From contig KB722738.1 of NCBI GenBank assembly GCA_000349905.1, positions 2,367,406 through 2,431,405 on the forward strand: a stretch of DNA of 64,000 nucleotides, written 5' to 3'. The stretch comes from Volvariella volvacea V23 (lineage: Eukaryota > Basidiomycota > Agaricomycetes > Agaricales > Pluteaceae). A program made the position numbers and the translations under genes. How positions within the stretch are numbered: position 1 is the stretch's first letter; the number at the start of each line of letters is the position of its first letter. A model generated the notes under the pieces. The model did no database searches, was not told where the DNA came from, and worked only from the letters and a program-made list of their open reading frames with translations. Positions 21,810 through 32,908 of the stretch are shown here, piece by piece.

Positions 21810-22142
21810 ATGGTGGGCGACAATTGCCGTAAGCAATCATTGCGAACCACAATACTGTATCTCCCCTGCCGATGATAGGATGTGCTTTAGTCAGTATGCG
21901 GACAGTATGGGTTGAAAGGATGATAACGTGTTTCTGATTTCTGCACTACTGGTAAATTGCCAATTACGCGTACCACCCTTGCAAATCAACGAGGTTAGTT
22001 TAGATTGCACTGGAAATCATAGATAGGAAATACGAGTACAAATGGAATCTGACCCTATCACTCTTAGTGTTAGATGCACCAATGGTATTACATTGGAAAT
22101 GCCATGAATTCAAAATTTGGTACAGCAATTACAGGTTTCTAG

Positions 22143-23470
22143 CTAACTATTGGCGACAATGATTTCCATCCTCCCAGTCTTATAACTCTTCTTCAAACAC
22201 CGACTTCTCAGGTGCTTTACGCTAATTCCCTTGATTATAGATAAATGGAGATCGTCTAGTCGCTCCCAATTTTGATTTCGGAAATTAATGCTGTGTGCTA
22301 TGTCTGGTGTGGTATTTGCTTGGATTGAGGGTATCCTCGCTGATTGTACATGATTGATCAAACCAATTGTCAAGGATTCCAGCCGACATAGGTGCGATGA
22401 CGGGTATGAAAGTCCAGTCAGAGTAGACAGCACGGACGCAATCTGTATAATGGGTCCAGGAAACAACTTGTCTTCGTTCGATAACATGGGAAAGTGCTCA
22501 GAATGTACGGTTGTCTGAAGTGTGAGGTGCTTGAGGTTGATGAGGCCAGATAGGGATATGTACTTAAATGACTCCGACCAGGAGTACGCTTATCGGAGAC
22601 GAGTCATTGATAATGGGTTCAATGGCGTACAAGGATATGGCTTACCGGATACACTGAACTTGAAAATCTCAAGGGATGCCTTGCATTGGTCGATAATCTT
22701 CATAACACGAGCGCTTTCTGTCCCGTCTGTAGCTCGGACATTAAGACGCGTCAGGAAGGACAGGCTTAATGTGCAGTTTGGATGAAGAAAAAATTGGAGG
22801 GCGCTCCCTATGGATCTACGGGGGTACGAGGTGCTCGAGACGGGTGGTTCGGGAGTTGCTCAATCGAGTAGGGGACACAGAGTCAATATCACTGATAGAG
22901 GATCCCTCGAACCTACAGTGCGTGATATAAAGCGCATTGAGTGTGGCTGAGGAGAAAACAGCGAGAGGTATGTCTTTGAATCCATTCAAATCGACAGTTT
23001 GGAGAATTGGTAGGCAGAGTGTGGATTTTAAGGCCTGCTTCGGTGAATACGAGAATACAGAATACGACCTGGGGTAACGGGTTCGTAGACAAAGCGATTT
23101 CAGCCTTTTTAGGCGGCTCAAGACAGAGGGTATATCTCCGCCGATCGTGGCACTGTCGTTAACATTCTCTGTGGCTGCCATCTTCCAGAAGCTGAGATAG
23201 GGCTTTTCTGGAGCGCCCAAGGCCAAACCACGCGTCATCATCAAAGAACTCGAACGATTGGACATATTCTGCTACCCAAAGAGAGGTCTGTAATAGACGG
23301 GCAAATCATTGGAGTGGGACAGTGATAGATACTGAGGAGTATTTGTGGAATTGTGTGACTGGGAGGAGTCTACGTGAGTCCAGGGCGCATGCACCGAGGG
23401 CTTGGGTATCCTCTGGGCCCGCTACGAAGTCGACAACGTGCTCGATAAGCTCACTGGGTAGGACGGCCAT
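22143..23470 (-). pseudogene. Decayed type-1 F-box/LRR-like copy 6
   Basis: Start MAVLPSELIEHVVDFVAGPED, then family text to KYSSVSIT. A short in-frame segment is then missing, and VPLQ is followed by TGA where paralogs have an Arg or Lys codon. Homology resumes as FARLLQTSLWVAEYVQSFEF, shifts frame near 23235 (APEKPYLSFWKM), runs to about 22860, and shifts again before the intron. The second exon (to 22143) is readable but lacks about 24 residues between RLDDLHLSII and KGISVKHL. One nonsense codon, at least two frameshifts and two deletions mark it as dead. Confidence 0.85.
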
Positions 23471-23586
23471 GCTAAGGATCGTCCTGACGCCGCGTGACCG
23501 GCATCGGTGTTTGCCGTGCGCCCAATCTGGGCACACGTCGAACGACTTGCCGAGCCCCTCATGCTCTCCTCCATCGCAGCTCTCTC

Positions 23587-25297
23587 ATGTCCCTTCTCCG
23601 CCAGCGCCTTCTAGGTCTCTGGCAGTCCTCGAGCGAGCATGACGATCTACCGCCTCCGATATACAAGCTCCCGCCTGAACTGCTTTCTGCCATCTTCATA
23701 GCCTACGCCCAACTCAACCGCCAAGGGAGCAATGCTTTCATCTGGGAGCTTAGCAGGGTGTGCATGTTGTGGTGGTTCGTCATCCAAAAGACGCCCCAGC
23801 TGTGGACGAACATAGATGCTCACTTGGGACTCCCCTTCTATCATCCGATGATTCGTACATTCCTCATTCGTTCCGGCGGCTGCTCCTTATCAATACACCT
23901 CACCGTGACGTCCGTAAACCAGTGCAAGACCGACCTATTTCGTCAAATAATATGGAGTGCCTCGCGATGGCGCCATGTCCACCTCGAGCTGGCGCCTAGC
24001 ACGGTGCCCTTCTTCGGTCGCCTACGACGTCACAACGCAAGGCTGGAGGAAGTGCAGATCAAAATCATCACGCCAAAAGGGAGATGGGGGAGGGTTTTGC
24101 CAATCATTCCGATATCGAGCTTTAATGCCTTGACTGATGCCCCATCACTCCGCCACGTCAGCTTGCATTGGGAGATACCGACGAGCAGAACCCCCCTTCC
24201 ATGGTCGACGCTGTCATGCTTTCGTGGAAAATTCGAGAGCGTGGACCAAACCATATCACTGCTTTCCTCCGCATATATGCTCCAAATCCTCGACCTGTCG
24301 GACTGCGCAAGATTCGATGTGAGCACACGAGCGCCCCCACCGCCCACCCCAGAGGAGGAACTATCCCGCCCTAAATTCATCTACCTTCCATACCTCCATA
24401 CACTCCACTTTCGTGGTGTTCCGCCATACGAAGAAAGACCCCTTCGCATCCCCTTGACCTCCCAAATCATCTCCATCCTCGAACTTCCAAGCCTCACACA
24501 CGCGACCTTCAACCGCAACTCATTCGCCCAAATCCGTGACATGATCGAACGCTCGGCATGTGATATCATAAAGCTCAAATTGGAACACTACTGCTACGAA
24601 CAGAACAACCTGTATCAAATCCTCTCTCTAACACCCAACCTCGAAGAACTGGCTCTTGATCACCCAAATGAATCGGACTATAACATGTTGGTGATCCATT
24701 ACCCGCCCAACCCCTCCCCTCCAGACCAAATCGATAATCTCATCCTGGACCAAATCCTGTCCCAAAATCCCACGCACGACACTGACGACGACGACGGTTC
24801 CGACCCCAGCCGGCAGCACAACCAATCCCCTCCACCCAACTTTCTCGGAAACGTCTGCACCAACCTCCGAAGACTAGAGTTCAATCGCGCCAATCCATAT
24901 ATGCGCTACTTTGCCGTTCCGATCAAGAACTCGAGGATGGTCAGAGAAGGGGATAGTGAAGAGAGGAAGAGGGAGAAAAAATTGGAAGAGTTGGTGATCA
25001 ATGTCGCGTTTTTGACTCGGAGGGAGAGGCCAAGAGGGTTTTGGGGGTGGATGGAGATTGTGTTTTTGTTGGGTGAGTTTCTTTTCGTCTCTCCTGTTCT
25101 CCCCTCCTGCTCCCCTCTTATTCCCCGATGTCACCGGGATATATGTGTCTGTCTGCTCTTTCATGCCCGCACGCTGATTCGCTGTCCGATGTTATTTAGG
25201 GATTGTATATATCGCAAATTTCGGGGCGAGTGGATTCCCCAGGGTTTGGAATATTGTTCCGGCGTTCTTATCTGCTTTGCGCTCTGCTCCGTCGTAA
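23587..25297 (+). CDS. F-box-like protein (not type 1)
   Basis: Two exons, 23587-25072 and 25200-25297; the 127-bp intron is long for this window but restores a clean C-terminus (GIVYIANFGASGFPRVWNIV). About 527 residues. An F-box-like domain lies near residues 22-75 (PIYKLPPELLSAIFIAYAQL, then VCMLWWFVIQKTPQLWTNID). The rest is a leucine-rich solenoid (LQILDLSDCARFD, LPYLHTLHFRGVP, LTPNLEELALDHP) with an acidic loop (DTDDDDGSD). It starts only about 115 bp from the divergent decayed copy 6. An in-frame ATG at 23494 would overlap that promoter, so MSLLRQRLLG at 23587 is preferred. Role inferred: SCF substrate adaptor. Confidence 0.75.
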
Positions 25298-26047
25298 ACT
25301 ATGTCTATTTCAAAGTTCTCCCTCGTCTTTTTGGTTTTCATAAACGTCTGCTTTACTCTCGCTCTTCCCCCTGGTGTATTTGATATTATTCCCGCATCAT
25401 GTTTTCACGTCTACGACTTATTACATTTGGCTTTTGTATAGTAGCTATTTTGGGTCCGTTACTCCTTTCTTTTCGCTTAAACGCTGGTCCCTATTTCTCC
25501 TTCGCCTTCAACTTGTTCTCATCGCATTTGTTTTCGTGACTTTCTGCATTTCCATTTGTCCTCCACCTGGAGTCTCTTACTTTGAATAGACAATAGTGCC
25601 AGAGTACTGTCCCCCGAAGTACCCCGAATCAGATTAGTATCAATATTCTCCTGTGCTTGTGCATTTATCAGTATCTTGGTTTTCCCACTAGACAATGATC
25701 AGTCCACGACGCGAATGAGAAAACTTTGCAGCATCTTATGGCAGAATCTGAGCACATTTACTGTACTAAGAATAATAATTCGATATCCGCGAGCATCGGG
25801 GCAGGCCCCAAGAATCCCAAACTACGCTACCTTCGGTTCAACTGCCATAGAAGCTTGGTTGAAACCTCGCCCCTGGCATCCATCACTGCGGCATACGCGT
25901 TATCTCCCAACTTACCGTGGTCCTCCCAAGATCGCATAAAAGCCCTGTCCTTCCAATCACAGACCTAAAACCCCATCTATCTCCATCCACACGCCACCTC
26001 CCTCCCGTTCATCCTCTCCAAACACCAAATCCTCGCGCGCCAACGCC
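25298..26047. other. Intergenic region, no gene seen
   Basis: T-rich 3' flank of the F-box-like gene to about 25590, then the upstream region of the ABM-domain gene. Pyrimidine-rich sequence just before 26048 (CTCCATCCACACGCCACCTC) resembles a fungal promoter or 5' leader. Confidence 0.5.
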
Positions 26048-26613
26048 ATGTCCGACCAGTCCCTCGGCACCACCAAGGGCATCGTGCTCTACTTTACGCT
26101 CTTTGTCGACACGGCCAAGGTCGACGAGTTCCTGACGAGGTTCAGGAAGCTGTACGAGAAGGCGACGGCCGAGCCGGAGTGCGTGTCGTTCCAGGTCAGC
26201 AGGAGGACGACGGCGGAGGAGCCGGAGGTCACGGTCTTCCAGCTGACGGAGGTGTGGGATGCGACGAGGGAGTGGATTACTGATGTGAGTGTATTATTTT
26301 AGTTCTCCCTTTGACGGCGTGTAGGGTATAGGAGCTGTCTTGATTTAATACACACCCTTCGTTGTCGTCGTCGTCGTCGTCGTCGTTGGGATGTTGGCTT
26401 ATGTCGCTTGATAGGTCCAATTGAAGCGCGAGTACTTCAAGGAGCTGTTTCCACCCCTCGAGGAGCTCTTCGTCAAGCCCCGTGAGTTATTCTTCCTTTG
26501 ATTCTGTACCTCGATTTAGATGTTTGTCATTGGTATTGATCTGTCTTACCCCCGGTTGTGCAGGTATCGTGGCCGTTGCGGACCACCTCCCCTTGTGGGC
26601 ACATCCCCTTTAA
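26048..26613 (+). CDS. ABM-domain (quinol monooxygenase-like) protein 1
   Basis: Three exons (26048-26284, 26415-26481, 26564-26613) give 117 residues. The fold is suggested by the antibiotic-biosynthesis-monooxygenase (ABM) pattern: a first strand GIVLYFTLFVDTAKVDEFL, then KLYEKATAEPECVSFQVSRR, then VTVFQLTEVWDATREWITD and a helix ending FPPLEELF. ABM proteins are small dimeric ferredoxin-like enzymes that oxidise quinols or polyketides without cofactor, though many members have no known activity. The tandem paralog at 27021 has second and third exons of identical length (67 and 50 nt), showing duplication. The first intron contains a short (GTC)7 repeat. Confidence 0.82.
26364..26384 (+). 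repeat. (GTC)7 microsatellite in an intron
   Basis: Seven perfect GTC units within the first intron of the ABM-domain gene. Its length can vary without affecting the protein. Confidence 0.9.
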
Positions 26614-27020
26614 GCCCGCTGTTGTATAGTAGACACTAGATGGCATTTTGTACCAATTCATCAATCATATTGCGTCTTGAGTAGTGAATGAGAGTAGGTT
26701 GGGTGATAAGTATCTCAACACAACTACCAGAGGTACAGCGAGTTAGTCGATCACAAACAACGACATGATGGCGATTCTCACCCGAATGATGCACGCATTT
26801 GATATATTTTGGTCACTTGATGTAATGCCGGATCGCATCATTGGCGCTTAGCATGGCTGCTCCATATTTAGTGACAGTTCCCTTGCGGCCATGGTCAGCG
26901 TAGGATATAGTCTATACGATATGGTCGATTAAATCCAATGTCATAAATATGCGTTCACGATAGTTGAACACACCCTACCAGCTCGCACACTTGCTTCTTC
27001 CTAGCTTCACAGCCAGTGTC
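26614..27020. other. Intergenic region between ABM paralogs
   Basis: 407 bp holding the 3' flank of the first paralog and the promoter of the second. No other gene was seen. Confidence 0.5.
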
Positions 27021-27641
27021 ATGTCTTCCTCCAAATCAACAATCCTCAAAGCCTCTTCAGGAGTCGAAGGAACGCTCATCTTCGTCACGCTCTACGTCCA
27101 TACGCACCTCTTGGACGAGTTCCTCTCCAAGCTCCGCATCATCGTGGACAAGGCCACCGCGGAACCCGAGATGATTTCCTTCAACATCAGTCTGGAGCCT
27201 GTTGTTGAGCCTAGTGTGGAGGAGAATGGGACTTCGAGTGGGGGCGTAACGGCGGTTAAGATGGTTGAGGGGTGGAATGCCACCAGAGACTGGATTTTTG
27301 CTGTGGGTATCGCATTTATTCGATCTCCGAGGTTTGGTCGACCTCCATGTTGCTGTGTGGCTTGTGCTGTTTCCCTTCCGCAACATCACGCCCACGAACG
27401 AGTCCGAATTCGCCCATCCACGTCCACGACCCTACGATGTTAACCACACGTGCAACTTTCTAGAACCAAGTCCAGAAGGACTATATCCAAGAGTTGTATC
27501 CGCAGCTCGAGCCATACTTTGCCAAGCCGCGTGAGTCGTTCATCTCTGCTCTCGGTCTGATTGAACCGGGACTGACTGAAGTGCCTGTCAGGCGTCCTGG
27601 AGTTCGCAAATCACCTAGCCTCGTGGTCATACAGAGCATAA
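27021..27641 (+). CDS. ABM-domain (quinol monooxygenase-like) protein 2
   Basis: Exons 27021-27302, 27464-27530 and 27592-27641 give 132 residues. The start MSSSKSTILKASSG aligns with the first paralog; an upstream ATG at 26964 would add an unmatched 19 residues. ABM-like text: GTLIFVTLYVHTHLLDEFL, KATAEPEMISFNIS, a divergent loop, then VKMVEGWNATRDWIF and a helix NQVQKDYIQELYPQLEPYF, ending FANHLASWSYRA. KATAEPE is identical in both copies. Substrate and cofactor need are unknown; the pair could act in detoxification or secondary metabolism, but no biosynthetic core gene is nearby. Confidence 0.8.
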
Positions 27642-28002
27642 GAACCCGAAGCTCTTGTTCATTGGACGGGCTTCAGGTTTAATTGAGAGCAACAGGGGCA
27701 ATGTTTCTCCATGCATCGTTTATCCAAGCCCGGTTTTGTCGTGCCAAATATTGGATACTGTCTGTGTGTATGCTTGTAATGGTCTATGAAATCATCAAGA
27801 TGAACTCCACTCGGCCTAAGTGCAGGTCTTTAGTACTTCAGTCCATTATCACCAGTGGTAAACAAACCTTGGATGCGTATTGCGCGTCCCATATTTCGCG
27901 AATTGGCCACGTTATTTCCACGTGACGTGACTTTCTAGCCTGCCCTTGGGGCTCACACTTCTCTCTCGCTGTTATAACCCCCCTCCCCAGTACGTACAAC
28001 GA
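27642..28002. other. Intergenic region, no gene seen
   Basis: 361 bp between the second ABM-like gene and the next F-box-like gene. It contains CACGTGACGTGAC near 27919 and TATAAC near 27973, so the right part is probably a promoter. Confidence 0.5.
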
Positions 28003-29763
28003 ATGAACGATGAACAACCACCTCATGAAATACAGTGAGCACTGCAAGTGGGGCCGGAACAATTCCTACCGCTTCGCCTCCCGGCAGTAATCAAGCCTAC
28101 GACGCAGTTCAGGCACTGCGCGATAAAATCGGTGCTAAGCTCCAAGAACTCGCGAGACAAGGAGGCTAAAATCCAAAGAAATCAACTTGCACCTATCTCT
28201 CGTCTCCCGGCAGAAACCTTTTCGAGGATTATTCACACTTACCTCCTTCCGGGATCCCCAGAATTCAATATACCTCGGGCTTGGGGTAACCCACACTGGA
28301 CTGAGAGCTTTGGGAGTGTGTATGGTGATCATTTTGTTCTAACAAGCTTGTGTAGGAGCTGGCGGAGAGCGATAATTGAAGACCAGGCGCTGCGGACGGA
28401 ACTCAACGAGTCGTTTCTTCGACTAGCTCCGGAACTCCCTAAACGATCGGGAACAGCACCGTTATCGATCTCCCTCCGACGATCAGATGAATGCCCAGCA
28501 GAATCCGTTGAACAGATTGTAACCACCATTACAAAACAATTCAGCCGCGTGAAGCGTCTTCGTCTTTTCTTAGGATATAATCCAAACCAAAGAGATTCAC
28601 CACTTTGGGAACCGGCTACAACACTGATACATTACGATCTCTTTGATGGGGTTGTCGACCCTCCCCCCGATAGCACTCTGTTTGGTGGATCGGCGCTTCG
28701 TCTTACTGCACTGAACTTATCGCATGTCGAGTTTTCGTGGGATCTGCCAGTTTTCAATAGCCTGCCCTTACTCGAATCTCTGTCAGTCCCAAACCCAGCA
28801 CGCAGACCTACTAAGCAGCAGCTATCCACGATTCTTGGGTCTACGCCAAGACTGCGATATCTAGCTTTGAAGAAAGCCCTTCCACCCCGCCTCGATGCCA
28901 GTCTAATCCATCAAGTGGTTGAGCTCCCAAAGCTTACTGTTCTCATCATTAAGGGATTTTCGCAAGAGTGTCACGAATTCCTCAGTTGGGTAGAGGCGAA
29001 TCATGCGAAGGCCTTTCAAATCTCGTGTACCGACGATCCCCAAGAGGACGCGCATCTGGTACTCCAATCGGATATCGTTAATATTTCCAGAATTCAAGAT
29101 CAATGGGGCGTAATCAGCGACCTCTGGCTTTCGTCCACTCGGCAACAAGGCGATGTCCTCTACAGTTCCCATTACAGGTACAAAAGCCTCGATTCTGGGA
29201 TATTATGTCCAACCATCGTCCTAGAATGTCGCCGTCCGCGGTAAGTCCTTGTGTACTCCAGTGGATTCACTCGTTGGATTTTCCAGCTATTTCCAATGTT
29301 GGAATGCAAGAACTCCTTTTGCGACTTTTCCCTACCGCGAGGCGATTGGAATCAAATTGTCACCCTTATGCCGCAATTGGAATGGATTTCGCTTGCCGGT
29401 TCATACACGATAACGCTATCCGGATCATTCAAGCATCTCATGAACACGCTTTGCCCTCCTGAGAGAGACGACCATACAGATGACGAAGATATCGAAGTGG
29501 TTCAACCCAACACGCTACCACAAGGCGTTTGCTTTCCGAGGTTGAGAAGTATTGATATGCTAGGGGGCTGCTATAAACACTATTGGTCCCATCTTGGACG
29601 CACGCTAGAGTTCCGGAGGGCCCAAAATTGTGGGATAGAAAGCCTTACTATAGACACAAATGGGACATGGCCTCAACTCCTAGTCGAGGTTGCCAGGAGG
29701 AAACTCGAGGGCTCTGGATTGGTTCAAATATTGAACATCCTAGGCGAGGGTCAGTATCACTGA
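28003..29763 (+). CDS. F-box-like protein, model uncertain or damaged
   Basis: The core frame runs from about 28100 to 29170: an F-box-like segment LAPISRLPAETFSRIIHTYL, then LTSLCRSWRRAIIEDQALRTEL, then a leucine-rich body (LTALNLSHVEFSWDLPVF, LSTILGSTPRLRYLALK). The ATG at 28003 (MNDEQPPHEI) can be joined by a short intron. The alternative acceptor gives a better heptad-like N-terminal helix (YDAVQALRDKIGAKLQEL) but in the wrong frame. Near 29170-29350 the frame changes twice; an intron from about 29179 explains one change, and the other, near 29345, looks like a frameshift. The C-terminal part (LMPQLEWISLAGSYTITLSG to the stop at 29763) is clearly related text. It may be a recent pseudogene. 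Confidence 0.5.
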
Positions 29764-30820
29764 GGGGTCGAGCAGTTGAGTTATTGAGTTTCCATCTTGC
29801 GTGCTGTTTAAGAGGAGGGAAGGGAGTACGATGAAGCAGATTTGGTATCCTGAGCGCGGGATTCGCGGGTAAGCACTATCACTTTACTATAATTTAAGCT
29901 CAAAAAAGTTCGTCTAATCATCGTCGCTATCATCTTTTTCTGGCAGAAATGTAGTGCACGAGTTATTGCTATTGATAAAACTTATGGCCTCAAACTCATC
30001 TGCAGGACTATGAGTGATTTGTCTTTCCCAAACCTGCTGGTACGTCCGATCTACATGCCGAGCGTCTGTCGGGACTTTGCGTCGCTATGTGACTATGTTT
30101 TGGTTGAGTTTTGTAGGTCTCGGCCAGTCGCTTGACATGAACACCTCTTTCAGCACACCTATATGGATCTGCAGCCTCAACTTGTACCTTGACAATAATC
30201 TTGACCCCATCTGGTATGACTGAACCCTATCACTTGAGCAGTTGTGATATCCCCTTTTAATTGGCGCTCATTTTCGCACTCCGTGGAGAGCGGACCATAA
30301 TTACTGGGAAGTACTAGGCAGATCAGTTGAGTATCCTCTCCAATCTCTCATTGAGGTGTTCCACTATTTCTTTGGTCATCGGAATTGATGGCAGGTATGA
30401 TATAGATCTGACGTTCGGAAGATGCAGAAGGTGTCCTATTCCCTAGTGCGCGCTATGCTCTGCAAAGAGCTCCTGGCCCGTCGCGCAATCTATTCAGAGT
30501 CAGGGTTCTGCGTAGTCATACAACAAATGGCAGAGCTCTTCACGTCTCTGTTATCGGTTCCTTTTACCCACAGATTTACTTTGGCACCCTAAAGCTGTTG
30601 GATCAGAAGCCTCCCGCAATTCACTACAATTGGTTAGAATGCTAGCTATGTTGCGGATTGTCTGTGGCGTCCCCTGACAGAGGGTGAGAGGGTATTTGCT
30701 ACTTCATTCGAGTTGCAATCATGCTCACAGCATGGCTCTGAAAGACACGAATTTGTGGCTGCAGAATACAAAGATGCTCAATTTTGGCATCGTCAGCTTT
30801 TGAGCTGACCTAACTAACCA
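29764..30820. other. Intergenic region with possible coding relics
   Basis: About 1 kb without an intact gene. Fragments around 30440-30650 faintly resemble F-box-family text but are too broken to assign. Confidence 0.35.
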
Positions 30821-30826
30821 CGAGTC

Positions 30827-30833
30827 TATATAA
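30827..30833 (+). promoter_or_regulatory. TATA box of the poly-Gly membrane protein gene
   Basis: Reads TATATAA. It lies 62 bp before the ATG at 30895 but only about 14 bp before the ATG at 30847, which supports 30895 as the start. Confidence 0.6.
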
Positions 30834-30894
30834 TGGGTTATAGCTTTTGTATGCGCTGTGTCTCATCACGACCTATTACACGCCTACTAGACAC

Positions 30895-31985
30895 ATGGAG
30901 CCTAAAAAACTCTTCCTTGGATTGCTCGTTTTATACATCAAAGCAGGTATCTCATCCGCCGGTAGGGGTAGTGGTGGTAGCTCTGGTAGTAGTGGGGGAG
31001 GAGGAGGGGGAGGAGGGGGCGGTGGCGACGTATCCATTCATATTTCACTGGCGATACCGCCAATTCCAGCTGTGACCCTCGCGTTGCGTACCATCCTTCT
31101 CGCGTTGATATCCACACCAACTTTCAATCTCTTCAAGATATTCAGGGCCTCCTCTATGCCAAAGTCATCTCCATTTTTCACACTCTCGCTTGCGGTTTTC
31201 TCCGTTGCGCTTGCACAAATCCTTGCCATTGCCTTCATCGCTGCGAACGCAGCAGTTCCCTGGATAGATGGTGGTCTTGGATGCGCCTCCGTCTTCTTCA
31301 CGGGTTTCTTGGAGATTCCAATGTCTCTCGCCATCATCCACTTTGTCGCCTCAAGATACAGTACCCTTTCCAACAAGTACGGTACCTGTGACCCTCACGA
31401 GAAGAAGAGGAGAGTGGCACAGTACGGGTTCATAGGAGGAATATTGGCCTTCGATTTAGCATTAATTGGGGTATCCGTGAACCCGAAAGCCGAGGTCTAC
31501 GAGGTATCGATATCTGGAAACCATTTCACGTACTTCTCGTATACCAAATGGGAGCGGACTATAATGGCGCTCAAATATACCTCCCTGGCCTGTTACGTCA
31601 TTCTATCCCTTCTTGTCATCTACTCTATGTACCGACTTCACAAACTATTCCGAGCCAGCACGATGCCACCTGTTGATCAAGTGCGTATCGTACACTACAC
31701 CGAACTCGAACTTTCCTGATTGTCTAACTCTCATAGCTTGTCTCGTTCCTCTTCAAACGCGTCTTACCTTTGCTAGTCGCGTGCATGACATGGCGTATTA
31801 TTGCCACCGTTGTTGTCTCTAGGTTCGTTGGCTTCGATATAGTCGCGCTGTTGGGGGTCATTTTTCTCGAGTACCCATTCCTTGCCATCATACATATGGC
31901 TGCCCGGATTGGACTATCTTTACAGGCGATTGCGGGTGCTGAATTACAGGCCCAGAATGAGATAGGTCAGACACGGGATTCTTGA
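30895..31985 (+). CDS. Multi-pass membrane protein with poly-Gly segment
   Basis: Exons 30895-31680 and 31737-31985 give 344 residues. The N-terminus MEPKKLFLGLLVLYIKAGISSA looks like a signal peptide or signal anchor. It is followed by a Ser/Gly then pure Gly stretch (about residues 22-44), after which come some seven hydrophobic segments, including LRTILLALISTPTFNLF, LAVFSVALAQILAIAFIA, VFFTGFLEIPMSLAIIHFVA, GFIGGILAFDLALIGV, YTSLACYVILSLLVIYSMY, LLVACMTWRIIATVVV and ALLGVIFLEYPFLAIIHMAA. The topology resembles a small 7-TM protein, but no family was recognised and no STE3 or rhodopsin motif is evident. It lies upstream of three other membrane-protein genes on the same strand but shows no obvious sequence relation to them. 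Confidence 0.7.
30955..31026 (+). repeat. Purine-rich GGT/GGA low-complexity tract
   Basis: A G-rich low-complexity tract coding for the Ser/Gly and poly-Gly segment of the membrane protein. It is a likely site of replication slippage in steps of three bases. Confidence 0.7.
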
Positions 31986-32908
31986 TTGGTATAGTTCATC
32001 TGTCTGCTACAGAGATGGTTGTTGACGAAAGATTAATAGTGTGATAGAGCCAATGTTTTGTCGTTCAAGTTCATGTATCTCGACAATATGTGCAGAGAAA
32101 TGTGATGTAAACATGCAGCATTACTGAATGACAACTCTGCGCTTCAGCGACATATCAAATCGTTGTTGATTGCAAATAGTTAAGGTTTCCTTATCCTTAC
32201 GGCACCCTTGGGTTATATCACGTGCTATCTTATCTTCATTCCTTTACAGAGGCTTCCCCGTCGCCTGTAGCGCTATTGTGACTGTTCTTGACCCCTTTGA
32301 TGTGCATTGGGCAAATTGCTGCGACGTGTCTACTACGAGTTCTTTGCCACCTTGGAAGGCCAGCTCGTAGGATATTCTCGTCCTTTTCTGGCACGGGCAA
32401 CTGCTTTCCTGTTGGGGGAGAGCATTCACACTGCACATCAAGCTCAAGGTTCGCCCCTAGATTCAGATCAGAGTAACAGCGATGCTGTGAATGGAACAGG
32501 TTTTCCGCGCTTCCAGTGGGTAATGTGTATCATAACAGCCTACAAGCGCTTCATATTACCATAAGATTGAGATTTCTCGTATCATTTCAGGTGGTATCAC
32601 CGTACATGGCCTTGGAGCTGTGGAGCGTCTCAATTATGATATATGATATGCAGTCCCCACACGGTCGGTCAAACTCCCAAGCCTGTGCTGCAATGTGCTA
32701 TTTATAGTCCTCAGTCTCTTCACTTACGAATCAATTCTTTCGTAGAGCCACAAATGCCTAACACCCCTGAGTTTTATCTGCAAATGCTCAAATAATTTAT
32801 AGGTGTGCCCTGGGGCTATGTTGAATGGTTGCCTCGCCCCCACAACTTTGTCAAACACCTATCTATGTACAACGTGTTTTCTTCAACTCCGCCCACCCCA
32901 TCACGCCC
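31986..32908. other. Intergenic region with one weak open frame
   Basis: 923 bp. An open frame at 32307-32564 (+) would code for 85 residues starting MGKLLRRVYYEFFATLEG. It has no recognised domain, and no splice pattern supports it. The rest is probably the 3' UTR of the preceding gene and the promoter of membrane paralog A. Confidence 0.35.

Noticed and set aside
32221..32226. CACGTG outside the F-box family
   Set aside because: It has no CGCC block and lies about 690 bp from the next start codon, so it was not counted with the shared element.
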